A stretch of 64,000 nt of DNA from Allium sativum (lineage: Eukaryota; Streptophyta; Magnoliopsida; Asparagales; Amaryllidaceae). The translations under genes and the position numbers were made by a program. Of the stretch, positions 49,731 through 61,768 are shown piece after piece; within the stretch, counting starts at the first letter, position 1, and each line of letters opens with the position of its first letter. The stretch is taken from contig CM060915.1 in the NCBI GenBank assembly GCA_030737875.1, positions 631,038,786 to 631,102,785 of the forward strand. The letters are read 5' to 3'. The notes beneath the pieces were generated by a model. It was not told the origin of the DNA. It saw only the letters and a list, made by a program, of their open reading frames with translations, and ran no database searches.

Positions 49731-52671
49731 TGTGAAGCACCCCACGTCTGTTAATGTCACTCACTAAGGGAATGCATTAAGTTTCGTGAAGCGCTATAGG
49801 TAAACAAACATAGAATAATTACAAGACAGATATAAATAAGGCAGCAACGGAAAATTTGAACTTTTATTTCAAACACAAGTCATAATACCGTGGTCCACAA
49901 TTTCATTAATCATAAAAACATTACAATAAAAATACTTCTGTCTTGCACCATCAGAGTACATAAGTAAATAAAAAGCATCATTTCCCCCAGTAAAAAGAGT
50001 TAAGCCATAGTAGAGACAAGAACTTGAGCCATACTTCAGAAGTATCTCCTAGCAAGATGATATTTGATTCCTGATTAAGTCTGAGTGTTTCCTCCTTGAG
50101 AACCTTGGGGGGGAGGGGACGGAAGAAAGAAGGAGAAACAATATGGTCAGACATAAAGTCTAGCGAGTCTAGTTACTTTTAGCCAGTAGATAATTAAAAG
50201 CAACATGATAGACATATAAAGTGGATAAGAGAGAGATCACTACATAAATGGCAGGTGTGACAAGCTAAGAAAGTTAAGGTGTATGTGCCTTACTAATGAT
50301 TACTCTGCATTATTACTAGTATAACTGAAATGAGATGATCCCTTCCACTATAAGCTGGTAGGCTTAGGTCATACGTCCAAGTATACCCTAACCACTACCC
50401 TAATCGATCATCTCCCTACCTTGTAGATATCCTGTGATGGCCCCACAGTAGGAGCTATCACTTCCTAAAGTGGCAACCCATGGGGTGCATAACTATATGT
50501 ACTGGTGTCACGGTCGTCTTAGCCCCCTCTGCCCGGCTCCCATGCACTCACATGTCCCCGGTCGGTTTGCGCTGCCCATACCATCCGCCTCGTTTGGATC
50601 TCTTACAATCAATCATTAAGTGTGCCCCTTTCTCCACCTAGTACAGAGGTATTTACTTGATATCAACTCTGGGTTACTGACTGAAATGGGTCCCACACAA
50701 TATGATACAAGCTCTCCCCCTTGTCTTGTATCCTCCACTAGGTTTTTCACTGACTATGTATACCCTTAGGTTTCTTTAATTACATAGCCCTATACTAGTT
50801 ATGCCTACCCTAAAGGATGTCTTTAATTACATAAATTTATTCCATTATCTACCAGTTATGTATACCACTAGGTGTCTTTAATTACATAACCTTGTTACAT
50901 TATTTACTGGTTATGTATGCCACTATGTGTCTTTAGTTACATAACCTTATTGGGTTAAGTACGCATGCTTATATATACATATTACCCATCCCCTCTAGTT
51001 TACTTAATCCACCACTACCCATCCAATTTTACTTAACCCTAACTTAAGTCCATAGTCATATTAAATTAGGTTAAGTAGTCCATTTCATTACCATGTCCAA
51101 TTATGGTTATAATGGGCTGGACCTCCCACATTAGGCCTACAACGTGTGGATATTGGATATGCCGGTCGGTTCCGGGCAGTCTTATTCCACAGTTGGGCCT
51201 AACCTCGTGTCTAAGCCCGATTCATATTTGCGTACTTAGACCTCCCACATTAGGTTCAACATTAGTGGCTAGGGTCCAGGCAGACTTCCACCACTAATAT
51301 AACCTAACCTCGTGTCATAAGTACAATTTACAATTTCTAATTGTAAATTACTAAACATTCCAAATTAATCCAAATCTACCTATGTCATTATAGGTAACTA
51401 TTTCTATTTTTTCCCCATTTGAATTACATGTCCCATTTCCTATTAAACATTACATAAATCATGCCAATTATATTCCCTTTTCCCCCGTTTTCTCTCTAAC
51501 GTATTCGTACGTGGCGGCATCTAGGCTATAAAGTAGCCTAGCTATAATAATAAAAGGAAATATAACAAGGGCGATAGTTTCAACATGTCTTGGCATAAAC
51601 ATGAACATAAACTGGCATAACAAAGTGAATGGACATGTGATTAACATTATAATAAAGTGGACATCAAACTAGTGACTTGTGGCAATCACTACGATGTTTC
51701 ATGAGATCTAGATTTAACTTAGGTGTCCAATTACCTAGATTTAGCATAGCTAGGGTGACATAACAACATGTTTAATTAAAAGGTAGATTCACATGTCAAG
51801 TTTACAACATATAGTAATGTATCATGATATGACAGGTGAAAGGTGATTAACATAAAGGTTTAGATCCAAGTAATGTCACAATTATCCAAATTAATAGATG
51901 TACTTCCATTATAACATGGTTACAAATCAAGATCTATATAAACATCATAATCGAATCACCACAATTATATTAGATCTAGGAAATTAGATCTGTAATGACA
52001 TAGGATAGAATTTCATATTAACACAGAATCATACTTTACAACATATCCAATTCATTGTCTATCAAAGCATACTATTATTTATCTAAACCTAAAAGTAATC
52101 TAGAAACTCACAGCGTTGGGTTTAGAGACTTTAGGAAGAACGGATCTAGAATTTCTGAATTGGATTTGTAGAGTTTGCTGTTGTAGAAACGGTTCAGTTC
52201 ACACTCGAACAGTATATGGACTCCATGGTTCCCAACGAGGAGAATATGAGAAACATGACACATATACATAGCTGCCAGACCCCCCTGAAATCGAGTGCCA
52301 CCTTATCCCTAGAGGGGTCGACACCTTTGTGGGTGGGTCGACCCCTAGGTCGACACCCCTTTAGGGTGGTCGACCCTCTACAGCGGGGATTTTGCCGCTC
52401 AGAGGAATTTTTCGAATTTGAATCCTCTAGATAGGATTCTGACCCATCTCTGACTCATGCGTATATACAAAATATTTCTGTGCATATACAAACTTAAAAC
52501 TCTCATAACTTCTTCATACGGTGTCCGTTTTACGCAAACCAAATGTCTATCTTGACCGAAATTTCGAGATGGACACAATGGTGCAGTCCGTTTCCTCTAA
52601 TTTTGATTATTAAATTAATTTTTATTTAATTTATTCTCTTTAATGTCATTTAAAAAATTTGGGGTGTTACA
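49731..52671 (-). mobile_element. Element E 3' LTR (about 2941 bp)
   Basis: In element orientation it starts TGTAACACCCC at 52671 and ends at 49731 or 49733 (TGTGAAGCACC on the top strand). It includes a roughly 57-bp tandem repeat around TTAATTACATAACC (50755-50945) and a GC-rich inverted repeat TGCCGG...CCGGCA type at about 51160, shared with F's LTR. No tRNA-like sequence is present, unlike in F. No gene is supported. Confidence 0.88.
50755..50945 (-). repeat. Tandem repeat in element E LTR
   Basis: About four imperfect copies of a roughly 57-bp unit containing TTATGTATACC, CTAGGTGTCTTTAATTACAT. Confidence 0.75.
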
Positions 52672-53218
52672 TTCTCCCCTACTTAAAGGATTTCGTCCCC
52701 GAAATCTCTAAGTTGAGAAGAGTGCATATCCTACCATCCATCATACATCTACTCATCCACCAATCACTTGCATCCATTGTCCATAAAGATTTCTAATGCT
52801 TATATGAATATATGCAAAGGTGTGTGTATATGTCCCAATACTAATGTGAAGATCAGGCGGTCTACTGATTCAGTTGACCTCCTTAATGCAATGTATGTTA
52901 GTGCCATGAATTCAATATGTATGCAAATAAACCTATTGTACCATATAAGTTCTATATTGTGCACACCCATTCGTCCAAATGCGACATCTATATGCCAGTT
53001 CATCCATTTTCATCCATAAAAGAAAAGAAAATGCACACACATCCGTATGCAATATGAAAGTGATTGAGCCGATCTTAGTGCTTAATGTGTGTGTATATGC
53101 GTCCACAGGCAACCACTAGCAAAAACATGCATCCATCAAACATAACATGTCTCGAACACATGTTTACATCTTTAGGATTCCTATCTAAAGGTTGAAAATA
53201 CTATGGATAAGATATATT
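52672..53218 (-). other. Element E polypurine tract and 3' untranslated region
   Basis: On the minus strand the purine tract AGGGGAGAA abuts the LTR, preceded by TTTCGGGGACGAAATCC. The next 200 nt upstream are homologous to 63270-63488 in F, for example the shared GGAGGTCAACTGA and AGTAGACCGCCTGAT. That shows the two elements share a family. Confidence 0.88.
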
Positions 53219-53833
53219 CTATTGACAGAAACAAGTACTGATAAAACTTAGGAAAGGAGTTAAGAACATACCCTCGAAAAGAAAAGGGTACGAAGCACGA
53301 ATCTTGTCTTCGTTCTCCCAAGTCACATCTTCTAGGTTATCTCCCCATTGAACCTTTAGCAACTTGATTTCCTTATTGCGCAGCTTCTTAACATCTGACC
53401 CAAGAATACGGGTTGGGACTCGTCTGACTGTCGCCTCCCGTTCCATTCTACTTCTTCTATCATGCTCGGCTCAACAACTTCCACGGTGTCATGGAGGCAC
53501 TTCCGTAGATGAGATACATGGAAACCACCATGAACACCGGATAAATTTTCTGAGAGCTTTACTCTGTAGGCCATCTGGCCAATCTTCTCGGTTTTGGGAA
53601 ATGGTTCCACAAACCTAGATGCCAACTTCCATACTGATCCAAAGCGAACCACAAGCTGATACTTTGATAAACACTAAGTCTCCCACTTTAAATTCGATGT
53701 CAGTCCTTCTCTTGTCTGCATAGGACTTCTGCTTATCTTGAGCTGTCTTCATTCGTCGTCGAATAAGGTCAGTCTTTTCGGACGTTTCCCTAACCATATC
53801 TAGTCCAAGTAACAATCTTTCTATAGATTCCCA
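53219..53833 (-). pseudogene. pol: Element E integrase C-terminus and chromodomain, frameshifted
   Basis: Three overlapping minus-strand frames together cover the tail. One (53815 down to 53615) carries DKRRTDIEFKVGDLVFIKVS, the lead-in to the GPY/F module. The next (from 53652) carries KIGQMAYRVKLSE and VHGGFHVSHLRKC. The last (53446-53219) carries the chromodomain, VPTRILGSDVKKLRNK then IKLLKVQWGDNLEDVTWE. Chromodomains of this class read heterochromatin marks. Two frame changes separate the pieces, so the tail is not continuously translatable. Confidence 0.88.
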
Positions 53834-54541
53834 TCAACAAGTTGGAGATCTACAAGGTCGTCCGTACAATGCTTCGAAGAGTGCCATACCAATGCTAGCC
53901 TGATAGCTGTTATTATAGGCAAACTCTACTAGAGGAAGATGCTCTTCCCAAGTCCCTCCGAAGTCAAGGATACACAGCCGTAAAAGATCTTCTAGAATTT
54001 TGGTCACCCTCTCTGTCTGCTCATCGTTCTGAGAATGATAAGGGGTGCTCAAACACAACTGTGTACCTAATGCTTCTTGCAAGCTCCTCCAAAATTCGCT
54101 GGTAAAGATGGGGTTACGATCGCTCACGATGCTGGAAGGAACTCCGTGGAGACGAACTATCTCACGAACATAAATTGCTTCCAAACATGATGTCGTCCTC
54201 TTACTTTTTACTGGAATAAAGTGAGCACTCTTAGTCACTCTGTCCACTATCATCCAAATACTTGTATTACCTTTCTTCGATCTAGGCAAACCATCTATGA
54301 AATCCATAGAGACGTTATCCCATTTCCACTGCGGAGCCTCCAATGGATGAAGTGATCCACCAGGCTTCTTTTTCTTAGCTTTGACCTGCTGGCAAACTAA
54401 ACATTGAGAAACAAATTCGGCCATGTACTTCTTCACCCCAGCCCAAAAGAAAACCCTCTTCATGTCTCTGTACATTTTGTCACCGCCTGGATGGATGGTC
54501 ATCTTAGAATGGTGGGCTTCTTCTAGGACTTCCTTTATCAA
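53834..54541 (-). pseudogene. pol: Element E integrase core, open 235-codon stretch
   Basis: The best-preserved gene fragment of the window. The zinc finger residues are H10, H17, C47 and C50. The catalytic triad is D80 (SMDFIDGLP), D141 (IVSDRNP) and E177 (NDEQTERV), with exactly 35 residues between the last two, as in the D,D-35-E family. It would catalyse 3' processing and strand transfer of element DNA. The frame starts at an internal Met and ends at a stop before the GPY/F region, so this is a piece of a larger polyprotein and not a separate gene. All catalytic residues survive although flanking frames are broken. Confidence 0.92.
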
Positions 54542-54577
54542 GCTTCTAGTTTGAGGAACACAAAGCCTTCCATCTCG

Positions 54578-55204
54578 TCACAACCGCCCCTTTTCATCTA
54601 TGGCATATCTACCGAGGTAAATAGAAGTCTCCCCTCTTCCGAGCTTATCCATGATGTCTAGAATCTGTGGGTCACCTTGTTGCGAAACTCCTATCTGATC
54701 CACAAGAGTCGGTCGTATCTCTAAGGGTGCAAATAAATCAGGCAAAACCCCGATGGAGGGTCTAAAATCAAAAGCTGATATGAACTCCAAGTTATTTCTT
54801 TCCACAAACAGAGGACCCAGAGCCACCCTCTGCCTACTTAGTGCATCTGCCACCACATTACCCTTGTCGGGGGTATAAGCAATTTCAAAATCATATGAAG
54901 CTAAGAACTCAATCCACCGTTGTAGCCTTAAGTTGAGATCCTTCTATGAGAATAGATACTTGAGAGATTTATGATCAGTGTATAACTCGAACTTTTCTCC
55001 AAGTAAATAATGATGCAATGTCTTTAACGTGAATAATATGGTAGCTAGCTCCAAATCATGGGTGGGGTAGTTCTTCTCATGAACTCTCAACTGTCTACCC
55101 CTATAACATATTACTTTCCCTTCTTGCATCAGAATCGCACCAAGCCCTGTACTACACGCATCAGCGTAAACAGTAAACACTTTACTTCCATCGAGCAAGG
55201 TCAA
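54578..55204 (-). pseudogene. pol: Element E RNase H and linker, interrupted
   Basis: [18 protein letters not shown] and [11 protein letters not shown] (55204 down to 54944) are RNase H motifs. The YADA aspartate and the later TDHKS aspartate are present. A stop follows; downstream the frame reads VVADALSRQ (about 54856), the usual end of the domain, then a linker down to 54578 where another stop precedes integrase. The plus-strand frame at 55058 is a shadow. Confidence 0.88.
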
Positions 55205-55907
55205 GACTGGGGCTGTTGTCAGAGACCTTTTAGTCGTTGGAAAGCAACATCACAGTCCATATCCCATGAAAATGTCAAATTCTTCTTTGTCAACCTGGTG
55301 AGAGGGGCTAATATCTTTGCGAAGTCCTTAATGAACTTTATATAATAACCTGCCAACCCAAGAAAGCTTCTCACCTCGTTTGCATTTTTCGGAATCTGCT
55401 AATCTTGTACTGCAACCACTTTGGCAGGATCTACAGCTATCCCTTCTTTGGAGACTACATGCCCTAAGAAACTCACCTCCCTTCTCCAAAAATGGCATTT
55501 GGAGAACTTTGTTTTAGTTGATGGTCATGGAGAGTTTTCAGAACTTCTTCCAAATGCTGGGCATGCTCTTCTTCACTCTTGGAGAAGATCAAAATATCAT
55601 CAACGAAGACTACGACAAATTTGTTTAGGAACTCCCGAAACACCCTACTCATCAAATCAACAAAATAGGCAGGTGCATTTGTCAACCCAAAAGGCATAAC
55701 TAGCCATTCAAAGAAACCGTCTGGAGTTCTGAAAGCAGTCTTATCTATGCTGTCCTCAGCCACCCTCAACTGATGGAACACTGTAGCTAAGTCCAACTGA
55801 GAAAATACCGAGGCACCGACATGATGATCAAATGAATCGTCAATCCTCGGAAGCGGGTGCCTATTCTTCTTGGTGAGCTTATTTAACTCTCTATAATCAA
55901 CACACAA
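55205..55907 (-). pseudogene. pol: Element E reverse transcriptase, frameshifted
   Basis: The frame from 55907 down to 55473 contains [51 protein letters not shown] and the catalytic [11 protein letters not shown] with both aspartates. It shifts frame near 55500 and thumb/connection sequence continues in another frame towards 55205, for example the LGYYIKFIKDF-type stretch near 55310. The polymerase active site is intact but the reading frame is not. Confidence 0.9.
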
Positions 55908-56644
55908 ATGAAGCGAACCATCCGCTTTAGTTGCGAATACTACTGTAGCACCCCACTCAGATATGCTTCGTCTGATAAACCATTTTCAAGTAACTCCCCT
56001 GCTTGCTTACTTAGCTCCCTCCTTTCTCTTGGATCCATGTGGCGTACTGGTAATGCAACTGGCTTTGCATTGTCCACCAGATATATGCGGAAGTCAATTT
56101 CGTGCCTTGGAGGTAAACCCCGTACCTCATAAAAAACATCTGAATAATTTCGAACCACTGGAACAGATTGCAAATCATCTATGGATGCATCTAGAGACTC
56201 TAGGAAGCTAAGCATAACAGACCCTTGGGGGTCACAAGAAACTTCGAGGGTCTTCCTATGACAAGTCAGGAGTCTAACAACCCTCCTCTCACAATCCAGA
56301 ATGGCCCCATACGTGGTAAGCCATTCCATTCCTAGAATCAACACATAGCCCATAAACCCGAGCACATACGCATCACATTCAAACTCGACGCCTAACACAG
56401 ATATTTTCAAACCCCGAAAAATCATCGATAAATGAGCCGAACCACCAATAGGGTTTGAAACAACTACATGATCTACTACCATACTAGTAATTAAATGCAG
56501 AGATTCAACCACAGAACTAGATATAAATAAGTGTGAAGCACCAGAATCAAAAAGTGTTCTAACTAGATAGTTTGAAAGAGAAACTAAACTTTCTACGGAA
56601 ATTTGTCTACCTCTTTCAGGAGCACTGATCGTGAGAGCATGCAT
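55908..56644 (-). pseudogene. pol: Element E protease and RT N-terminus
   Basis: An open minus-strand frame of 234 codons. The protease active site is D33-S34-G35 (TLFDSGASHLF), then the flap and ILGMEWLTTYGA, as in Ty3/gypsy proteases. The C-terminal third leads into RT with GLPPRHEIDFRIYLVDNAKP and DPRERRELSKQ. It then runs into a frameshift: the expected [16 protein letters not shown] lies in the next frame at about 55965-55915. The plus-strand frames at 55908 and 55963 are shadows. Confidence 0.9.
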
Positions 56645-56755
56645 CCATCCTCCAGAAGTGCCTGCTCTTTTCCCTTGTCCATGCGATCCCTGTTTCTTCG
56701 GGCACTCTTTAGAGAAGTGTCCTACCTCTCCGTAATTAAAGCAACCGGCCTTCCT
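56645..56755 (-). pseudogene. gag: Element E nucleocapsid zinc knuckle, cut by element F
   Basis: On the minus strand, in frame with the protease, CFNYGEVGHFSKECPKKQG is a CCHC knuckle whose second cysteine is tyrosine. TTCCT at 56751-56755 is the expected left target duplication of F; the other copy lies outside the window. The remaining gag is beyond the window. Confidence 0.82.
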
Positions 56756-56935
56756 TGTAACACCCCGTAATTCTGTGACATTAAGATTCTTAAATTAAAG
56801 TATAATTAATTTCTAAAAGAAAAATTAAAAGAAAAAGATCCATGCAGTTGTTTAATTTAAGTACTGTAACTAACATGAAAAAGAGAAGTAAGGAGAGAAC
56901 AATAATTATTATTGTTCTAAGACTTATTAACAAAA

Positions 56936-57009
56936 GCCTCTGTAGCTCAGTTGGTTAAGGCATTGGATTTGTAGCATGGAGGTCGGGGGTTCGAACCCCG
57001 GCGGCGGCA
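56936..57009 (+). tRNA. tRNA-Thr(UGU)-like sequence in element F LTR, first copy (degenerate)
   Basis: A 74-nt tRNA-shaped sequence starting 180 bp inside the LTR. The acceptor arm GCCTCTG pairs with CGGCGGC except at one position. The A box TAGCTCAGTTGG and the B box GGTTCGAACCC match Pol III promoter consensus. The loop TTTGTAG gives anticodon UGU (threonine). The anticodon stem (TTGGA/CATGG) and outer T-stem pairs are poor, so it is unlikely to be a working tRNA, but internal Pol III promotion is plausible. The T-rich tract TTTTTTATC 3 nt downstream could act as terminator. Confidence 0.65.
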
Positions 57010-57436
57010 TAATTTTTTATCTTTGTTTTAGAGAGGGCCAACTAAACATGCAAATATATGTACGTATACAAATTCAAAATTTGAAAGGATAAGAACGTAC
57101 ATATAAGGAAATAAAGAAAATATATATATACATATGAGAATATAAATATATATATATATATGCAAAAATATATGTATACGAAAGATAAAATTCAAGATAA
57201 GGCTACAGTCAATGAAATATGGCAACATCATTTGAATTTTGAAAATAAAATGAAAGTTGTGCGTATATATATACGCGTAAAATGGTCGTTAGAGGAATTG
57301 TGTACATATAAGAATATTTCATGTGAATAAAACAGTTAAATAAATTCCAGAAATTCAAAAGTTCGAAAATCAAACTTCTACGCCAAAACAATTCATTCGA
57401 AATTCAAATTTCTACGCCAAAATAGCTTGTGGGACC

Positions 57437-57570
57437 CAATGCTGACTCAGCACTGCGTGTATGATAAGGTTTGGCTAGATTCATCTACGTACCTGGACTA
57501 TTTTCTTAACTGGGTTCAATGCTGACTCAGCGCTGCGTGTACGATAAGGTCTTGAGCAGCTATACAAACA
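57437..57570 (+). promoter_or_regulatory. Element F predicted Pol II promoter with duplicated TGACTCA palindromes
   Basis: TGCTGACTCAGCA at 57440-57452 and TGCTGACTCAGC at 57520-57531 sit exactly 80 bp apart in a duplicated segment. TATACAAA at 57561 follows 30 bp later. TGACTCA is the GCN4-type core bound by plant bZIP factors. Confidence 0.45.
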
Positions 57571-58302
57571 GCCCTAGTCTTCATTCTCTTTGCACCAATT
57601 CTCTTCTATCCTTATGCTGCTAAGATTCATGGCTTCTTCCCCTCCTTTAAATTTTCTTAAATAATTAAAATAAAATATAAATTCAAGACATGGAGATGCT
57701 GCTCAAATCTGTTCAAGAGAAGATTCAAATCAAAGTGAAGAATTCAAAGGCTAAATCAACAAACCTCGAGCAACGACATACGAATCTTAGCATCGCCGTT
57801 CTTCTATTCTAGATCTAATTTCTGTAAGTTGGTTATTTCTAGACTTGAACGTTTTATTTTTATTTGTGACATGAAATTAAAAGGATATAAGAAAAATGCC
57901 TAATCTCTTCACTTGGATCTGTGTTTATTTAAGTTTTTGGATCTAATTCTTGACTATGGCCCAGAACATACTATGACTTTGATTGACGGCCTATAACTAT
58001 TGAACAAAGAGGATATGCCTATGCCTATGATCATGATTATGAGAACTATGACCATGAACCTATTGCCTTTGAATTACGAACATGAACCTTGATTTGGGAC
58101 ATACAACATATGACTATGACATTGCCTATGACAATGACTTATGACTATGGGAATTATTTTCCCTTTTGGACTATGAACATTGCCTATAACTATGAACTTT
58201 GCCTATGATTCATAATTAGGAAAATTGTTGCTTAAGTTTTGTGGCTATGAAATTGGGTCTAAACCCGATTATCTATTTTATCTGTTCCTTGTTTTTCTTT
58301 GG

Positions 58303-58427
58303 TTTTAGACCATGGGAATTTACCTATTCAGTTAGGTCTACCCATGTTCTTGAACCTATTCTATCTATTTGTTTTAGACCGTGAGAATTTACCTATTAAG
58401 TTAGGTCTACCCATATTCTTGAACCTA
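58303..58427 (+). repeat. Two-copy direct repeat in element F LTR
   Basis: Two about 55-bp copies roughly 69 bp apart, each with GAATTTACCTATT, TTAGGTCTACCCAT and TTCTTGAACCT. 57650-58300 before it is simple TATGAC-type low-complexity sequence without a gene. Confidence 0.75.
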
Positions 58428-59624
58428 CGTCGTTATCCAAACCTTTTATGCCAGTTGTTATCCCTTTTCATAGCATCTTTGGTTCATTCCCTATTTTCTA
58501 CGAATCTAGATTTATTTACAATCTAGGTTAAATCACGATTATACGAACGGTGGGAATGCAATTTGGGGAAAATATGAAAATGAACATAAATGTAGTTATA
58601 AGCTTGGAAATTGGCATAAATTGGGAATATGTATTATGGCATGTTCATAGGAATGCAAATTGGATAAGTTTGACATATTAAATTTAGTATTAGCAAGTAA
58701 GCTAAATTTTAGGCATGAAATGTAAACTAGAATAATAATTCTAGTCTTACCATAAACTGTGAATTAGGAATGTTAAATCAAAATTGTGTTAATTAAAGAT
58801 TTGGAATAAGTATATTAGCACAATTTTGAATTTAGCCATAATTGTGAGAAATTGTCATGTTTAGAATAAATTATGGTTAGTGACACTTAATTTGGTATAA
58901 TTTACATACCAAAAAGTATAAATATGATAAATAAGAGGGAACGGGCCATAATAATAAATGTGACAATGTACATTAAAAGTGTAATAATGAAATAAGTAAA
59001 TTAGGAGTAAATTTACTTATAGAATTTGTCATAAATGATAAATTGTTCATTTACCACAAAATATGTAACTTGCATGTAGGTAAAGTTTTGGCCATAAATT
59101 ATAAACTAGGATATTTAATCTAGTTTTGGCAATGAAATAGGAAATGGCCTGAACTGCAAGTTGGGTTAGGACTTGGGCCTAGAATATAAGTATACTAGTG
59201 GGCAGGACAAAATGAAAATGGTATAGGCCAAGTTTATTTAAAAAGGGAAAATGGACTTTGAAGATAAATTGTTGACAATTTATATATGGACAAAAGAAAG
59301 GTTTTCTCTTTGAATAACACATACACCTGAAAGTTCTAGGGTGATAGAGAGGATAGTGTCTAGGCTTGGGTTTGGAAAATACAAGTTTCCTGCCCTCCCT
59401 GGCTATCCCTAACTGATCCGAAGGACGGGATGGTTGTTTTCAAAACCAGATTTGGAAATTAATCAAAAACCCTTTGAACTTAGAAAACATGAATATGCCT
59501 AACCCGAGGTTAGACTGAGTTGCGGTGTAAACCTGCCCGGAACCGACCGGCACATCCAGTAACCGCAGCAATATCTGTCTAATGTGAGAGGTTGCGGCTT
59601 TAATTTATTAATTAAAGCTAGAAC

Positions 59625-60060
59625 AAGAATGGGAGAGTTAAGTCCATAGAAACACTTAACCAATTTAACACAGTTAAGCAAGAATGGGTGGGCTAAGTCC
59701 ATAGAAACACTTAACCAACTTAACACAGTTAAGCTAGAATGGGAAGGTTAAGTCCATAGGAACACTTAACCAACTTAACACAGTTAAGCTAGAATGGGAA
59801 GGTTAAGGAACACTTAACCAACTTAACACAGTTAAAGCTAGAATGGGAGTGTTAAGTCCATGGGAATACTTAGCCAAATTAACATGTTGACTAGACTAGA
59901 AGGTGGGGTTAAGTAAAGTTAATACACTTAGCCAATTTACATGTTAATTAGACTAGAGGTTGGGGTTAAGTAACACACTTAGCCAATTTAATATGTTAGC
60001 TGGACTAGACCATAGGGTTAAGTAAACTTGAACGCTTAACCATCAGAATATGATAAATGA
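59625..60060 (+). repeat. Tandem array in element F LTR (about 55 bp)
   Basis: Units contain AGAATGGGAAGGTTAAGTCC then AACACTTAACCAACTTAACA. The first five are close copies, then the array decays into GGTTAAGTA and ACTTAGCCAA fragments to about 60300. Confidence 0.85.
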
Positions 60061-61756
60061 ATAGGGTTAAGTAAAAAGCATAAAGGGATAACACTTAACC
60101 AGTTTAACAGGATAAGGGAAGAGGGTTAAGATAGCTTGAATCGACTAAAGACACTTAACCAATCCAACCTGGCGAGAAAGAAAACTAAGTAGTAAACCTT
60201 AGTTAAAAGGGACTAAGTAGAGAACCTTAGTTAAGAAAACAACGGTTCTAGAAACTAAGTGGTAAATCTTAGTTAACAAAACTAAGTAGTAAATCTTAGT
60301 ATAACACGAGAAGGAGCGGAAGTCCATCTAATTTTAAAAGAAGGCTCCAACGAATTGGGTTACGAAGCCCGAGGCTTCGAGGGGACGTGAGGGTACTCTT
60401 GGTATCCCTCTGTGAGGCTGCAGATGATCCTCCTGGGCCCACAGAGGTTAAGGTCTGCGTTAGAAGAACCAAGGGTATGCCTTGGTTGCAAAATATGGCA
60501 ACCTAAAGACTAGGATGGACCAGCGTGATTCGGCGAGAAAACAGTAGCCCTGTGATAGCAACTCATCGTCTACCTACCATCTTCAGTCAAGCGAGACACG
60601 TGAAGCGGGGAGGCGGAGAACTCATACGGACCACATACTTGCTATCTAGTTGTGGTTGCGGGGTGTTGTTGGCCATAGATTAGTGGGGCAGATAGGGGCC
60701 TTCGTACAGTTCTCATTTTACAAGGGTGCCTTCCATTAGTTGAGGGAGGGGTCGAGTGGGACCATAGCCACTGGAAAAACAGACCTTAGCATCTGCATCA
60801 GCAGATATTGAAAGCTCCCGACCGAGTTCCGTATTTCTAGAGTAGCCCTGACAACGGAACTCGGGTAGCACATTACAGGACATGTGCATCTAGACAAGCG
60901 ATAACGATTCGCGATACATGCGTGGGGAAAGTCTAGGAACATATACCACTCTAGGTAGTGTGTCCTAGACTAAAGGGCATCGTTCGATCGGATGCATAAT
61001 TCCTAGTTAGACCTTGGTGGCATCAAACCCGAATCCAAGAAGCATTCAGCAGATAGCGTAAAACTCTAGTAGAAGCTAGAAAACACTTGATAAGAAACCC
61101 TAGATTAGATCTAGGTAATAAATAATAAATGTATGCCTGAAGGCAACCGAAACAACCAGAATTGGGATCACGTTAACATTACTAGTTTGGACACTAGTTA
61201 GGTGGTGCAGAGATTAGTATGGGGTACGACAGTAGATTCGGTCCTAGACAACTTAACTTAGTTTATGGTGCTTTCCCATTTCCAGTTTATACTTATCATG
61301 CTCTTTTTCTTATCCATAGACTGAATAGTCACTAGACTTACTCAGGCTTTATGTCTGACTCTACTTTTCTTTCATCTTCTTTCCTTCCGTTCCCCCCCAG
61401 GTAGTTGACGAGGGAATAGTACAGCTCAGGTTAGATTGGACCGCTGCTCTTTCCAAGCTCAAAGATTTGTGGAAGTTTTGCTTGGATTCTCTTTTCCATT
61501 GCTATGGCTGGCTCATGCTATATTGGGGAATACAAATGTATTTTTTTTATGCTTCTTTATTTTGTAAAGACAGATGATACTCTGATATTGTAAAGCAATC
61601 TTGTACAAACTATTTTATAAATAAAGCAAAATTTTATTTTCCGCAGTTTAATGTTTGTCTGTCTTGTAATTTATCTGCATCTTTTACCCATAATGCTCCA
61701 CAGAAGTTAGTGCATTCCCTTTGTGAGTGACACTAACGGACGTGGGGTGTTACACG

Positions 61757-61768
61757 TGGTATCAGAGC
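61757..61768 (+). promoter_or_regulatory. Element F primer-binding site
   Basis: TGGTATCAGAGC, perfect initiator-tRNA-Met match 2 nt after the LTR. Confidence 0.95.

Larger units (their letters stand above)
56756..61754 (+). mobile_element. Element F 5' LTR (4999 bp)
   Basis: Runs TGTAACACCCCG to GGTGTTACA. Contents: tRNA-like sequence (56936-57009), duplicated GCN4-type palindromes (57440, 57520), a TATA-like box (57561), a duplicated segment (about 58303-58427), a roughly 55-bp array (59625-60060), a GC-richer part (60300-60960) and a polyadenylation-like AATAAA (61620). No gene is supported; the ORF at 58299 is repeat-derived. Confidence 0.93.

Noticed and set aside
53834..54541. Element E as an intact, active retrotransposon
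   Set aside because: The integrase core is intact, but frameshifts and stops separate protease, RT, RNase H, integrase and chromodomain, a zinc-knuckle cysteine is lost, and F interrupts gag.
56936..57009. A functional host tRNA-Thr gene
   Set aside because: The sequence lies inside an LTR and is repeated in the second LTR. The anticodon stem and outer T-stem pair poorly.
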